Shown piece by piece: positions 8,953 through 17,321 of a DNA stretch of 46,041 bases (the first letter of the stretch is position 1; the number at the start of each line of letters is the position of its first letter). Position numbers and translations under genes: made by a program. This DNA is from an uncultured Bdellovibrionales bacterium (lineage in GTDB: Bacteria; Bdellovibrionota; FAC87; UBA2466): the NCBI GenBank assembly GCA_937903155.1, contig CALCZU010000028.1, positions 1-46,041 on the forward strand, given 5' to 3'. The notes beneath the pieces are model-generated. The model was not told the DNA's origin. It did no database searches and saw nothing but the letters and a program-made list of their open reading frames with translations.

Positions 8953-9014
8953 ATGCACACCAAAAAGAGAAAAGGTGCCCATCTACTTTTCAGCTGAATA
9001 AGTAGCGGGTGTGC
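8953..9014 (-). terminator. possible terminator of the SRPBCC gene
   Basis: Just beyond the stop of the 9027-9497 gene the minus strand can fold a stem around CTACTT/AAGTAG, extended by CCC/GGG pairs, with a loop containing TTCAGCTGAA, and then reads CACCTTTTCTCTTTTT. Outer GCACACC and GGTGTGC can also pair. The T tract is interrupted, so this is a moderate call. The region 8783-9026 otherwise holds only the tRNA promoter. Confidence 0.5.
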
Positions 9015-9026
9015 GCTTTTTTCCTT

Positions 9027-9497
9027 TTATCCTGCCGCGATGAGCTGTGCGAGTTGCTCCAATTGTTCCGGGAGTGCGCCGGTAGAATCCGTCGCGATAG
9101 CGTTGTCGAGTGCTTTCTTTGAAGGATAGAGATCCTGCACGGTGACCCGAGTCGCGCCTTCGGTTTCTTCAAAGGTCACAGTGGTGACGACTGCGGCGTC
9201 TGCTCCGCCTTCCTCGTTTGTCCAAACTAAACGGGAATTTGGAGTGACCTCGAGATACTTACCGAAAAATTCCATAGTTTGATCGCTCATACTCATTTTT
9301 AAGCGATATTTTCCGCCGGTTCGAATATCCATTTCGCAAGACTCGAGCTTTATGGGCGCTGTTTTCGGTATCCACCACTTCTTAAAAATCTCGGGTTTAG
9401 CCCATGCCTCAAACACGATGCTTGCTGCCCCACTGATGATCCGAGAGGCGACGAGTTCACGATCGGATTTTCGTTCTACTTTTGTTTGGTTTTTCAT
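9027..9497 (-). CDS. SRPBCC (AHSA1/START-like) domain protein
   Basis: 156 residues forming one AHSA1-type SRPBCC domain: an N-terminal strand with SRIISGAASIVFEAWA, the FKKWWIP segment, a central DIRTGGKYRLKM strand, VTFEETEGATRVTV, and a C-terminal helix that would cover the hydrophobic pocket. Such proteins bind small hydrophobic ligands; many bacterial members are stress-linked and uncharacterised. The start lies 41 nt inside the end of the upstream lipoprotein gene in another frame, with AAGAGAAAA before the ATG, so the two are probably co-transcribed. There is no evidence for a particular ligand or a link to Hsp90. Confidence 0.88.
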   Translation of the reverse strand: MKNQTKVERKSDRELVASRIISGAASIVFEAWAKPEIFKKWWIPKTAPIKLESCEMDIRTGGKYRLKMSMSDQTMEFFGKYLEVTPNSRLVWTNEEGGADAAVVTTVTFEETEGATRVTVQDLYPSKKALDNAIATDSTGALPEQLEQLAQLIAAG

Positions 9498-10452
9498 TTG
9501 TTTTCTCTTTTCGTACTGTTTTAAGGGCCAGTTTCAATAGCGGTAAGACTTCGTTAGGCTTCATTTGTGCCATTTCGTTCACTGATTTGGTTTTCCCAAC
9601 TTCTTTCGCCAATAAATAGCCTAGGTAATATCCTGCACGAGGAACGATTTTTTTATCCTTTGATGACATCAAAAAGTAAGTTTCGTAATCAATGTCACTT
9701 TTTGAATTCAGTTTTTTAGTTAAGTCTGCCCAGTGTTCATCCAAGCTTTTGTCAATCTTTCTCACCATTCCTTCTGGCAGATCTAAGATTAAATCCTTCA
9801 TTGAGGCTTCTGGATTTAGTTTTTGAGAGGCGTAACTGGCTAAACCTTCTGTCCACAGTGCGATCCAAATCACTTGTTCTTCTGGAAAATATTGGCCGTG
9901 ATAAATGTGGAACAGTTCGTGATGGAAAAATGGAATTTCGCTGGTAAAGCCTTTGTGATAATTCACCATCCCGTCGATCCCAAAGATTAGATAGATTTTC
10001 CCACCAATATTTCTTGTGCCGCCGTCCATTTCTCCAAAACTATGAGTGAGATAAACATCAAAATCCTGATTCATCTCAGGAAACGATTTTAGGAAAGAAG
10101 CGAGAGTAATATTCAAAGTCTCTGTCACTTGATCGGTTTTTTTTATAAAATTGGCTTCAAGCTGAGGATATTCTTTTATTATCTTGCCGAATTCTTCGTC
10201 GGCTTTTTGACCGGACCTTTCCCACTTCCCAATCTTGTAATTGTAAAATTGGGGGAATTTAACGAGGAAGTCAGATTTAAGCTTCTGAATTTGTTTGGGG
10301 AGGGGTTTCTCTTTTACTTGATTCCAGTACTCAATAAAATCAGGCGCCAAATTGTGAATGCGTGGCATCCCAGATTGTTGTTCTGTTTTAGGTTTTGTCA
10401 CGCAACTCGTTAGACAAACACAAACAAAGAGGAGTGCGTTGATTAATTTCAT
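9457..10452 (-). CDS. lipoprotein with gluzincin-like zinc metallopeptidase motif
   Basis: 331 residues from the ATG at 10452, chosen because it gives a lipoprotein signal peptide with lipobox LTSC (Cys17); an upstream GTG at 10530 would bury it. The zinc motif HELFH (His178, Glu179, His182) is followed about 20 residues later by ALWTEGLASY, where Glu202 is a plausible third ligand, the gluzincin arrangement. The preceding stretch IGGKIYLIFGIDGM is consistent with a beta edge strand. It should act in the periplasm or at the cell surface. Its 3' end overlaps the SRPBCC gene by 41 nt. Peptidase activity is inferred from the motif; the closest family may be a DUF2268- or DUF5700-like group. Confidence 0.75.
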   Translation of the reverse strand: MKLINALLFVCVCLTSCVTKPKTEQQSGMPRIHNLAPDFIEYWNQVKEKPLPKQIQKLKSDFLVKFPQFYNYKIGKWERSGQKADEEFGKIIKEYPQLEANFIKKTDQVTETLNITLASFLKSFPEMNQDFDVYLTHSFGEMDGGTRNIGGKIYLIFGIDGMVNYHKGFTSEIPFFHHELFHIYHGQYFPEEQVIWIALWTEGLASYASQKLNPEASMKDLILDLPEGMVRKIDKSLDEHWADLTKKLNSKSDIDYETYFLMSSKDKKIVPRAGYYLGYLLAKEVGKTKSVNEMAQMKPNEVLPLLKLALKTVRKEKTNEKPNKSRTKIRS

Positions 10453-10532
10453 AGGTTTAGGGTAACAAACGCTTCGATGTGCGTCCACCCGATCAGGCGT
10501 GTGACCGACGCTTCTCATCGTCCCGCCCAATC

Positions 10533-11957
10533 CTACTGCTCAACACAGTAAAGTGACCTGGACCCGGAGCAGTTAGGAGAACTAGCGCTCCAATAGGTTG
10601 CGCTAGAGGACGCTGCGGACCCGATGGTGCCATTCACTGCACCTGAATTACTAGACCAGGTAGAGCAGTTAGAGGTCGCCCCTGTCCAAACGTTGGCGGC
10701 ACTCGCGTTAATTGCGTTTGTCAGCGCTGATGAACCCAACAGGTTTCCGCCCGTAGCAGTCGCGATTAAAGTTGTGCCGTTGGACCGGTAGTACGCGACA
10801 CCTGTTGACGTCGCATTATTTCCATTCAGCAATGCTTTATAGGTTGAAGAACTTCCACTGGGTTTATTTGCGTCTACGTTGCACTTGGAATCTGCTCCGG
10901 AGAGCCCTCCTAAATTTCCGTTGAATGTGGAGGTCGTGACGAAAATTCTCTTCACGGCGGTGATCGTGATAGTGGCGCTGGCTGAGGAAGCTGCCGAAAG
11001 ATTTCCTAAACTGTCTTGTAAGATTCCTGCGTCGACGGTGATATTCGCCGTTCCCACTCCTGAGCAGCCGCTTAAAGTAACGGTGGCACCCGCTGTGGTA
11101 ATTCCGCCGACTGCGATGTTGCAAGTCGGAGTTCCGCTAAGTGCCGTGTAGGTCACACCACCCCCAATCGCCGTTAAATTTCCGGTAAGTGCGGTTCCTG
11201 CTGCAATGGAGTCGGCAAAGCTTAACGCGATCGTAACGGAATCTGTACTGAACATACTCACAGAACTGGGAGTGCCAAGCGTGACTGTCGGGCCGGTGGT
11301 GCTCACCGTGTAGGTGCGAGACAATACACTTCCTGTGCCCGCAACCGACGAAGAATTCACCGTAGTCGGATCAACGGAGACAATAACCGTTTGACCGTCA
11401 CTACAAGTACCGCCCGCAAGACTTGCGGTAGCAACGGTATCGCCAGCCGACATGGTGACGGAAGAGACTGTCGGAGGTGTGGTGCAGTTCCCCGTGATCA
11501 CAAAATTACTTGCCGAAAGTGCTGAAACACTTTTATCAAAAGTCGCGACGACCGATACAGCGCTCGAAGTTACATATTGGTTAGAAGGAGTGAGACTTAC
11601 CAGCGACGGCGCCGCTGCGGTGGAAGAACTCGGAGTCGCGGAGACTTCTTCATTGGCGTCGAGAGTTAAGAGCCCGTTTTCGGCCGTGACCATGAAATAA
11701 TATTTTGTACCATTTGCAAGACCTGTTACTGGATAAGGCGATGTTGCTTTCTTAGTGGCAATGGTTGTGAATTCTCTGGAGTTGGTCCCGTAACGGATTT
11801 GGTAGTTGAGTGCATTAGCCGAGTCAGTCCATTCCAGAGTGACTTGCTGATCGCTACTCTTCACTGAGGAAATGGAAAATTTTCCAAGCTCAGTCGCGCC
11901 GCAACTCACTAGCAAAATACCGAGGGCAAAAATACGAAATATCGTCGCAAATTTCAT
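10533..11957 (-). CDS. lipoprotein with fibronectin-III, Ig-like and C-terminal DUF1554 domains
   Basis: 474 residues. The signal peptide ends in lipobox LVSC (Cys19). A fibronectin type III module occupies about 28-108, two Ser/Thr-rich bacterial Ig-like modules about 115-330, and the C-terminal 140 residues match the DUF1554 pattern: KRIFVTTS start, NLGGLSGADSKCN, YKALLNG, NVWTG, YWSAS and a final SRSLYCVEQ. DUF1554 is a C-type-lectin-like fold known from secreted Leptospira and Bdellovibrio-group proteins, so surface binding is plausible. The cysteines of the last domain could pair. The gene has no clear ribosome site; GATAAT sits 6 nt before the ATG. The GC-rich, repetitive Ser/Thr/Ala codons differ from the neighbours. 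Confidence 0.85.
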   Translation of the reverse strand: MKFATIFRIFALGILLVSCGATELGKFSISSVKSSDQQVTLEWTDSANALNYQIRYGTNSREFTTIATKKATSPYPVTGLANGTKYYFMVTAENGLLTLDANEEVSATPSSSTAAAPSLVSLTPSNQYVTSSAVSVVATFDKSVSALSASNFVITGNCTTPPTVSSVTMSAGDTVATASLAGGTCSDGQTVIVSVDPTTVNSSSVAGTGSVLSRTYTVSTTGPTVTLGTPSSVSMFSTDSVTIALSFADSIAAGTALTGNLTAIGGGVTYTALSGTPTCNIAVGGITTAGATVTLSGCSGVGTANITVDAGILQDSLGNLSAASSASATITITAVKRIFVTTSTFNGNLGGLSGADSKCNVDANKPSGSSSTYKALLNGNNATSTGVAYYRSNGTTLIATATGGNLLGSSALTNAINASAANVWTGATSNCSTWSSNSGAVNGTIGSAASSSATYWSASSPNCSGSRSLYCVEQ

Positions 11958-11963
11958 CCTAGT

Positions 11964-11969
11964 ATTATC
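11964..11969 (-). promoter_or_regulatory. -10-like hexamer adjacent to the DUF1554 start codon
   Basis: GATAAT on the minus strand ends 6 nt before the ATG at 11957, where a transcript would begin at or near the start codon. No Shine-Dalgarno at proper spacing and no clear -35. The rest of 11970-12172 shows nothing I can name. Confidence 0.3.
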
Positions 11970-12172
11970 GGAATTTAATCGCTGTAGGGAGAGCTCAGGA
12001 ATATGGAGCTCGCGACATATTGACGTGAGGCGGTATTTTCAAAGACGGGCGGGCGTCATCGTCAAAACATTCCGTTTTCGTAGGGGGAGTCTTTTGAAGT
12101 GGGAACTCCGAGGTCCCAAAGTTCAGCAATTTGATTTCCGGAAAAGCGAAAAAGATGGACGACCGCGATTCT

Positions 12173-12514
12173 TTACGATTCGGGATCATAGCCGAACACT
12201 CGAAGCTCTTGGTTACAACGACACGCTTTTGCGATACGTGCGGCCCATGCGATCGCCTCACTTCTTGACGGTAATTCTAGAACAAGCAGTCCACCGCTGA
12301 GCGGAGGCGCCCACGGGTAACCTCCTTCTGCAAATGTGCCGTCGGCAGCGACTAAGACGGGCGGGACCGATTCATCAATTCCGCCGCCGAAAACATAGAC
12401 GCCTGCGGCTTTCGCTTCCCGTATCACTGTATGTGAGTCTCGTCCCACCGTCTCCAACTCACTCTTGGGGACTTTCATTGCGGCGCTAGGGAATGAAATG
12501 AGATATTTTGCCAT
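12173..12514 (-). CDS. YCII-related (DGPF-like) domain protein
   Basis: 113 residues matching the YCII-related fold: an N-terminal strand KYLISFPSAAM, a helix SHTVIREAKAAGVYVFGGGI, the strand ADGTFAEGGYPW, and LSGGLLVLELPSRSEAIAWAARIAKACRC, which corresponds to the usual AEAxxWAxxxP region. These small dimeric ferredoxin-like proteins often accompany extracytoplasmic-function sigma factors or act as minor enzymes; none is encoded next to it here. The start has GAGAAAGA 8 nt upstream. It stands alone between a lipoprotein gene and a divergent GST-like gene. Function unknown. Confidence 0.85.
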   Translation of the reverse strand: MAKYLISFPSAAMKVPKSELETVGRDSHTVIREAKAAGVYVFGGGIDESVPPVLVAADGTFAEGGYPWAPPLSGGLLVLELPSRSEAIAWAARIAKACRCNQELRVFGYDPES

Positions 12515-12580
12515 GATGTTCTTTCTCTAAATAAAAGGGGATGTCCCGCAGTACAGTTCGCAACGACCTCTAAGTATTTA

Positions 12581-12611
12581 CATTGAAACATACCGAACCT
12601 TTTGTTCAATG
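12581..12611. promoter_or_regulatory. inverted repeat in the divergent YCII/GST intergenic region
   Basis: CATTGAAACA (12581-12590) and TGTTCAATG (12603-12611) are complementary apart from one bulged A. It lies between divergently transcribed genes and could be an operator or a leader hairpin. Nothing else stands out in 12515-12699 except a short CCGAGA/TCTCGG pair just before the GST start. Confidence 0.35.
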
Positions 12612-12699
12612 GTGAAAGGGACTTAATCCCGGGACAATCGTATCTATTATCGCACATAGTTTCCGAGAGAAGTATGGACTTGTTTCATTCTCGGGTCCA

Positions 12700-13578
12700 A
12701 TGGTATGCATGCGGCGTTTAGATTATCGAAGGTTCCCCTTGAATCCAGTCAGTGTCTCTCGCCCTTTTCATCTTTGGTCTATTCGTTTTTCGCACTACGT
12801 AGAAAAAGTGCGTTGGACGATGGACAGGTTGGGTGTTCCTTATTACGAAACTCCGATGATGCCTATTTTGCATTGGTTTCGAACTCCATTCGTAGTGGGG
12901 CTGAAAGGGGGCGCGGATAGTCACTCGACAAAATTCTCTACTCCCATCGTCAGAACGGATGAGGGCCAAACGCTCATCAAATCGTCCGCTATTATGGAAT
13001 ATTTGTCGTCGCGATTTGCAAAGGCCGGGGAAGAACTTTTTCCGAATGCGGAAGTGAGAGCGTTGGATGAACATTACAATAAGTATCTCGGGCCCCATAC
13101 GCGAAGACTTTTTTACTACAACGTTTTAAATAAATCGGATGTCATTATCGATCTTGCGAGAAGAAACGTTTCTCCGCTTCAAGCGAAGGCGTTTGAAGTT
13201 CTATTTCGGGGTTGCCGTCAGCAAATTCTGAGTGGACTTGCGGTCACCCCACAGGCAGTCGAAAAGGGGATCGGTCACATCTTCAAAGAGTTCGAAACGG
13301 TGGAGAAAAAGCTTTCTGACGGTCGTCCTTATCTGATGGGAGACAAATTTACCGCTGCCGACATTAGTTTCGCATGCCTTGGGGGTGCCGTCGTGCTGCC
13401 GCAACCTGCCGAAGGTTACGGTGGGAGATTGCCTGATTATAATTGTGGCTGTGATCAGCTGATTGAGGTTTCGAAAAAGTTGCGGGCGAGTGTAGCAGGC
13501 AGGTGGGTGCTACACCTCTACAAAGAAGAGAGGGGAAAGCGCATTATTCCTGCGAAGCCTGATTTGTTAGTGACTTAG
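12700..13578 (+). CDS. glutathione S-transferase family protein
   Basis: 292 residues. After about 22 N-terminal residues comes a thioredoxin-fold GST N-domain: FHLWSIRFSHYVEKVRWTMD, with the usual second-helix spacing, then STPIVRTDEG (the cis-Pro segment) and LIKSSAIMEYLSSRF (the glutathione-contacting Ser region is replaced by KSSAI). The C-terminal helical domain follows, including LMGDKFTAADISFACLGG, the N-capping box typical of the family. The catalytic Ser or Cys is not obvious, as the first strand reads WSIRFSHY. The start is uncertain: ATG at 12700 or 12709, neither with a good ribosome site, and the domain only begins near residue 25. Substrate unknown. Confidence 0.85.
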   Translation: MVCMRRLDYRRFPLNPVSVSRPFHLWSIRFSHYVEKVRWTMDRLGVPYYETPMMPILHWFRTPFVVGLKGGADSHSTKFSTPIVRTDEGQTLIKSSAIMEYLSSRFAKAGEELFPNAEVRALDEHYNKYLGPHTRRLFYYNVLNKSDVIIDLARRNVSPLQAKAFEVLFRGCRQQILSGLAVTPQAVEKGIGHIFKEFETVEKKLSDGRPYLMGDKFTAADISFACLGGAVVLPQPAEGYGGRLPDYNCGCDQLIEVSKKLRASVAGRWVLHLYKEERGKRIIPAKPDLLVT

Positions 13579-13628
13579 CACGAACGCTCGCAGCGCAGGT
13601 ATCTGATGGGAATTACTTTGAAGGGTTA

Positions 13629-14564
13629 CTAAAGAATTTTTTCGAAGCGCTTCATCTCGGAAATGAGCACTTTAAAAATCTCCGGTTCGGACGAGGCATG
13701 TCCGGCCGTGACCATTTGGAGTTTGCTCTTCTTCAATTTTTTGTGAAGTTCATACGCGCAGCGTGGGGGAACTAAAACGTCGTAGCGTCCATGGACAATG
13801 GAAATGGGAAGGTGGGAAATCTTCGAAACGTTTTTTAAGATGTAGTCGTCTTCTAAAAAACAACGGTGATTGACGTAGTAGCATTCGATCGTTCCCATCG
13901 CTCTGTAGTCAAATACTTTTAGGAAAGCTCGAATGTCTTTGTCGCTCATGAAAAGTTTGTACATCGAGAGTTCGTAGTAAGCGTACTCGTAGGCGTAGCG
14001 ATCGCTGACCTTCTCATTTTTAGACTGCATCTGCTTTAAGTAGTAGCGAGCGGGGTCATTATGGAATCGCTTCGGGACGATTCGGCAAAAACGTTCCCAG
14101 GCTTCGGGGAAGAAGGTCTTTGCGCCACCTCCTTTGAGATAAAAGTCGCATTCCTTTTGGGTGCTGAGAAAAATCCCTCGTAGCATCATTCCGCTCAGGC
14201 GCTTTGGGTTTTGGATGCCGTAAACAAGAGAAAGCGTCGAACCCCATGATCCGCCAAAAAGAAAAACTTTTTTGAGTTCCAGAAAATCTAAAAGACGGTT
14301 GATGTCTTCGACGAGATCTTGAGTTTTGTTATTCTTCAAACTTGCGAAGGGTTTACTACGACCCGCCCCTCGTTGATCGAAGAAAATGATATTGTACTTT
14401 TTCGGATTAAAATAAACCTTATCGTGGTCACTGAAGCCGCCGCCCGGGCCTCCATGCACAAATAAAACGGGAATGCCTTTAGGATTTCCACAAGCTTCAT
14501 AATAAAGCTCGTGCCCGTTTGTCACTTTTAAGTAGCCACTTCGATAGGTTTTCGGTTGAAACAT
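13629..14564 (-). CDS. pip: proline iminopeptidase (alpha/beta hydrolase)
   Basis: 311 residues, the normal length for prolyl aminopeptidases (peptidase family S33), which remove N-terminal proline from peptides. Diagnostic motifs are all present: HGGPGGG for the oxyanion hole, FFDQRGAGRS, the nucleophile elbow GGSWGS with the catalytic serine, an acidic residue in HGRYDVLVPP and the catalytic histidine in TAGHASSEPE near the C-terminus. No signal peptide, so cytoplasmic. In a bacterium rich in exported proteases it would serve peptide use. There is no Shine-Dalgarno; TATACT lies 7 nt upstream of the ATG, which suggests a leaderless message. Confidence 0.93.
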   Translation of the reverse strand: MFQPKTYRSGYLKVTNGHELYYEACGNPKGIPVLFVHGGPGGGFSDHDKVYFNPKKYNIIFFDQRGAGRSKPFASLKNNKTQDLVEDINRLLDFLELKKVFLFGGSWGSTLSLVYGIQNPKRLSGMMLRGIFLSTQKECDFYLKGGGAKTFFPEAWERFCRIVPKRFHNDPARYYLKQMQSKNEKVSDRYAYEYAYYELSMYKLFMSDKDIRAFLKVFDYRAMGTIECYYVNHRCFLEDDYILKNVSKISHLPISIVHGRYDVLVPPRCAYELHKKLKKSKLQMVTAGHASSEPEIFKVLISEMKRFEKIL

Positions 14565-14571
14565 GGTTCAC

Positions 14572-14577
14572 AGTATA
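14572..14577 (-). promoter_or_regulatory. -10-like hexamer adjacent to the pip start codon
   Basis: TATACT on the minus strand, 7 nt before the ATG at 14564, with no ribosome binding site between. A transcript from it would begin essentially at the start codon. No clear -35 element. Confidence 0.4.
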
Positions 14578-14639
14578 CTCTCAGGGTTTCAAGCGGCCAC
14601 TGATTTGTTCATCGCTAGCGCATTTCAGGGGACGGTGTG

Positions 14640-14645
14640 TATAAT
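14640..14645 (+). promoter_or_regulatory. consensus -10 hexamer adjacent to a start codon
   Basis: A perfect TATAAT, 7 nt before the ATG at 14653, without a Shine-Dalgarno sequence. Consistent with a leaderless transcript; no clear -35. Confidence 0.4.
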
Positions 14646-14652
14646 AATCGCT

Positions 14653-14922
14653 ATGCTCCCTCAATTATTTCTATTTGCCCATCTCAGTTGGGCGCAAGGC
14701 GAAGTGAAAGAAATCCCTCGACACTCTGAGGCTGTCACTCGGAGCGAGGTCAATTCCGTATATCCAGTTTTACCTACATTAGAGTCAAAGGCTGAGCTTG
14801 CGATTACGAGCATTTTAGAAAGTAAGAATTTGTTTGCCGATACTTCAGAAGTCGCAGGTGCATTTGTAAGACCGGGTAAAAAGTTGTCTCTTTGCCCTCT
14901 AAAAATAACTGCTCGAAAATGA
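14653..14922 (+). CDS. small protein of unknown function, possibly exported
   Basis: 89 residues from the ATG at 14653. The first 15 residues are hydrophobic and end SWAQG, so a short signal peptide is possible although no basic N-terminus is present. The remainder is polar, with no recognisable domain. The frame extends upstream to 14563, but that would overlap the divergent pip start and cross a perfect -10 hexamer, so I prefer the later start. Weakly supported as a gene; the evidence is the consensus TATAAT and the absence of any competing reading of the interval. Confidence 0.4.
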   Translation: MLPQLFLFAHLSWAQGEVKEIPRHSEAVTRSEVNSVYPVLPTLESKAELAITSILESKNLFADTSEVAGAFVRPGKKLSLCPLKITARK

Positions 14923-14951
14923 ATTCATAAGCACTACCGAGCTTCTTGTCC

Positions 14952-14957
14952 TATAAT
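14952..14957 (+). promoter_or_regulatory. consensus -10 hexamer adjacent to the acyltransferase start codon
   Basis: A perfect TATAAT, 6 nt before the ATG at 14964, without a ribosome binding site. The predicted transcription start falls on or next to the start codon. Confidence 0.4.
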
Positions 14958-14963
14958 AATGGC

Positions 14964-16112
14964 ATGGGTTCCGAGAAGAGGCATTTTGCGGGGTTAGATG
15001 AGTTGCGTGCGCTTTGTGCGCTGGGTGTCGTTGTTTTTCATATCGAGACACTTAAGAAGATATCTGGACAGTTTAGTTTTGCAGAGCTTCCGGTCATTAC
15101 CGGAATGGGATATTACGGGGTTCGGTGTTTCTATGTGTTGAGTGGTTTTTTAGTCGCTTATTTGCTTTTAGAAGAGAGGCAGACGCGAGGTTCGGTTTCT
15201 TTAAGCTCCTTTTATCTTAAAAGGTTTTGTCGGATTGCTCCGATTTATTACTTAGTCGTTCTTTTTACTTTTTTTATTTTTCCTTCTATTAACCCTCTTC
15301 AGACTTCGATGAATGTCGACCGCGCTTATACTTGGCCAAACTTGGGTCTTCACCTCGCTTTTCTTCCTCAGGTAGGACTTGAAAAGTATCCGCTTTTGAT
15401 TGGTGCGACTCAGTTGTGGACAATTGGGGTCGAGATGCAGTTTTATTTACTTTTCCCACTTCTCTTTCTTTTGGGACGAAGGAACCTGCCACTTCTTTTT
15501 TTCATTTGTTACTTCGGATTTTACTTTTTTAGACTCTTTTACCGAGGACTGAGTTTCCTTGATTCGCCATTTTTAATGACGGGATTGAATTTTATAAACG
15601 AAATCGTGGCCTATATCCGCATTCAGCCGATGATTGTAGGCGCATTTGCCGGCTGGATTTTACATGCGCATCAAACTAAAATTTTGAAGGTCGTTTACAG
15701 CCGAACAATGCAGATTTTTATTTTAGGGACAATCGCGACTTTTTATACCATTTTTCCGTCGTACAATTATCCGTTTTTTCAGCGTTTCACTCCAGAACCT
15801 TTTGTCTTCTCCATTTTAATCTTGAATCTTTGTGGAAATCCTCACGGGTTGATTCATGTTCGGTCGAAGTTTTTGAATCAATGCGGGAAATTTTCGTATG
15901 GAATCTATGTCTACCATCTCATCTTCATTGAAATCGTTTTAGGAATTCTTTTGAAGTATCGACTTTTTGAGAGCTCAAGCTTCCTTTTTAATTTGATTCT
16001 TTATTCGGCAGTTTTTTCGACGACTCTTTTGACTTCTTGGGTTTCATTTCGATTTTTGGAAAAACCGATTCTCAAAATTTGTTCGAAACGAGTGAGTGGC
16101 CACGTTAGTTAA
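14964..16112 (+). CDS. acyltransferase 3 family membrane protein (OafA/YrhL-like)
   Basis: 382 residues from ATG 14964 (a TTG at 14946 is less likely). About ten hydrophobic segments match the acyltransferase-3 fold. The N-terminal GLDELRALCALGVVVFH carries the essential histidine, FYVLSGFLVAYL is the second conserved segment and FYLKRFCRIAPIYYL the Arg-rich loop. These inner-membrane enzymes transfer acetyl or other acyl groups to cell-surface sugars such as O-antigen, peptidoglycan or exopolysaccharide. There is no attached SGNH domain. The acceptor cannot be told: no surface polysaccharide genes lie nearby. The upstream TATAAT hints at a leaderless transcript. Confidence 0.9.
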   Translation: MGSEKRHFAGLDELRALCALGVVVFHIETLKKISGQFSFAELPVITGMGYYGVRCFYVLSGFLVAYLLLEERQTRGSVSLSSFYLKRFCRIAPIYYLVVLFTFFIFPSINPLQTSMNVDRAYTWPNLGLHLAFLPQVGLEKYPLLIGATQLWTIGVEMQFYLLFPLLFLLGRRNLPLLFFICYFGFYFFRLFYRGLSFLDSPFLMTGLNFINEIVAYIRIQPMIVGAFAGWILHAHQTKILKVVYSRTMQIFILGTIATFYTIFPSYNYPFFQRFTPEPFVFSILILNLCGNPHGLIHVRSKFLNQCGKFSYGIYVYHLIFIEIVLGILLKYRLFESSSFLFNLILYSAVFSTTLLTSWVSFRFLEKPILKICSKRVSGHVS

Positions 16113-16178
16113 CGGTAAGCTAGTTCTTGAATTTGTATTCAGTGCCAACTCATTGGCGCTATGCAAAAAAGAGAATGC

Positions 16179-17213
16179 ATGCGGTATTTGGTGGTTATTC
16201 TCATTTTTGCAGCAGCGGCCCAGGGCGGTTATCGAAGGCCTTCTCAGCCCCTGGTTTGTGCCGTCGCGCTGACTCAGCTGACCGTGCAAAGTAAGAATCC
16301 GTTTTTGATCACAACACCTCGCTGGGCTCTCGAACATTCTCGAAAAACAGTGGAAGAGGTGGCAACACTTGTAGCGCCTCTCCCGCTGCCATCGGAGCTG
16401 ACAATCACCGTTCATCCCCCAAGGTCTCGCTTAAGTGTCCGCACAGCTTCTACTATCGTCGGTTACTCTCATATCAACGCGCCTTCGAGGTACCTAGGCA
16501 ATCGACTCGATGGTCGGACGGTGTCGGTGGCGTTGGTTCATGAAATGGGTCATAAGGTCGCTTCCACGCAAATGCTTGCCGATTTTTTAAACGAGCCTCA
16601 GGTCGTTGAAGATTCCAAACAAAGTTTCACGATTCCAAAAGACCTCATCGGAAAGTTTCTCCGGGAAAGAATCAATGACGAAGTGACCTACACTCTTCCT
16701 TTCCATGCAAAGTTGAAAGTGTTCGGAGAGCGGTCGTACGCAGGCACTGAAGCCGAACAGTTTATTTGGGCCTATTTAAGTTCTGAAGTGGTGATGGCCT
16801 ACGAAGAAATCTTCGGAGATCTCTTAGCGGCGATTCACACAAAAAACCAATCGGCTGTTTCAGATCTCTTAAGGCAAGACAATTTCTCAAACCGAGAGCA
16901 TATTCCGGAGTCGCTGATTTCCTCGCGATCTTTCGTGAAGCCCCTTGAACCGGTTAAACGTCCTCCCGATATCTATGACTTTTTCTCGGAAGTGCGTTGG
17001 GAGTTAGGGCAGAGCTACCTCGACAAAGGTTTTGAAGATCCTGAATATGCCAATCGACTGATCAACGTTTTCTACAAAACGATGCGCTATTGCATCTTCG
17101 ATCACTATAAATCGAGCGAAGAGTACCTAGAGCAAGTGAATCAGGACAAAGCGAATGAGAAATTCCTCTCCGAATTTAAAAGGCTGATGGCAGAATCAGA
17201 AGTGTCGAACTGA
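16179..17213 (+). CDS. exported protein with HExxH metallopeptidase-like motif
   Basis: 344 residues from ATG 16179; the ATG at 16161 only adds six residues before the signal peptide (about 1-16, ending AQG). The motif HEMGH (His121, Glu122, His125) sits in a predicted helix SVALVHEMGHKV. About 85 residues later AYEEIFGDLLAAIH resembles the glutamate-helix that supplies the third zinc ligand in many gluzincins (Glu209 or Glu210). The C-terminal 130 residues are charged and helical. Secreted or periplasmic zinc peptidase is the best guess; I recognise no named family. It stands after the acyltransferase gene by 66 nt and before the CHAP-like gene. Confidence 0.7.
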   Translation: MRYLVVILIFAAAAQGGYRRPSQPLVCAVALTQLTVQSKNPFLITTPRWALEHSRKTVEEVATLVAPLPLPSELTITVHPPRSRLSVRTASTIVGYSHINAPSRYLGNRLDGRTVSVALVHEMGHKVASTQMLADFLNEPQVVEDSKQSFTIPKDLIGKFLRERINDEVTYTLPFHAKLKVFGERSYAGTEAEQFIWAYLSSEVVMAYEEIFGDLLAAIHTKNQSAVSDLLRQDNFSNREHIPESLISSRSFVKPLEPVKRPPDIYDFFSEVRWELGQSYLDKGFEDPEYANRLINVFYKTMRYCIFDHYKSSEEYLEQVNQDKANEKFLSEFKRLMAESEVSN

Positions 17214-17321
17214 GTGTTTGACTCGGTGCTCTCAGAAAAAAGTGAGATTTTGAAAATATTTGAGCCTTTTTTCGGGTGCTTTACGCGTTGAAGGATAAGA
17301 AACAATTCTTTAGGAGGTAAA

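Noticed and set aside
10452..10530. Upstream GTG start for the HExxH lipoprotein
   Set aside because: It would place 26 charged residues before the lipoprotein signal peptide.
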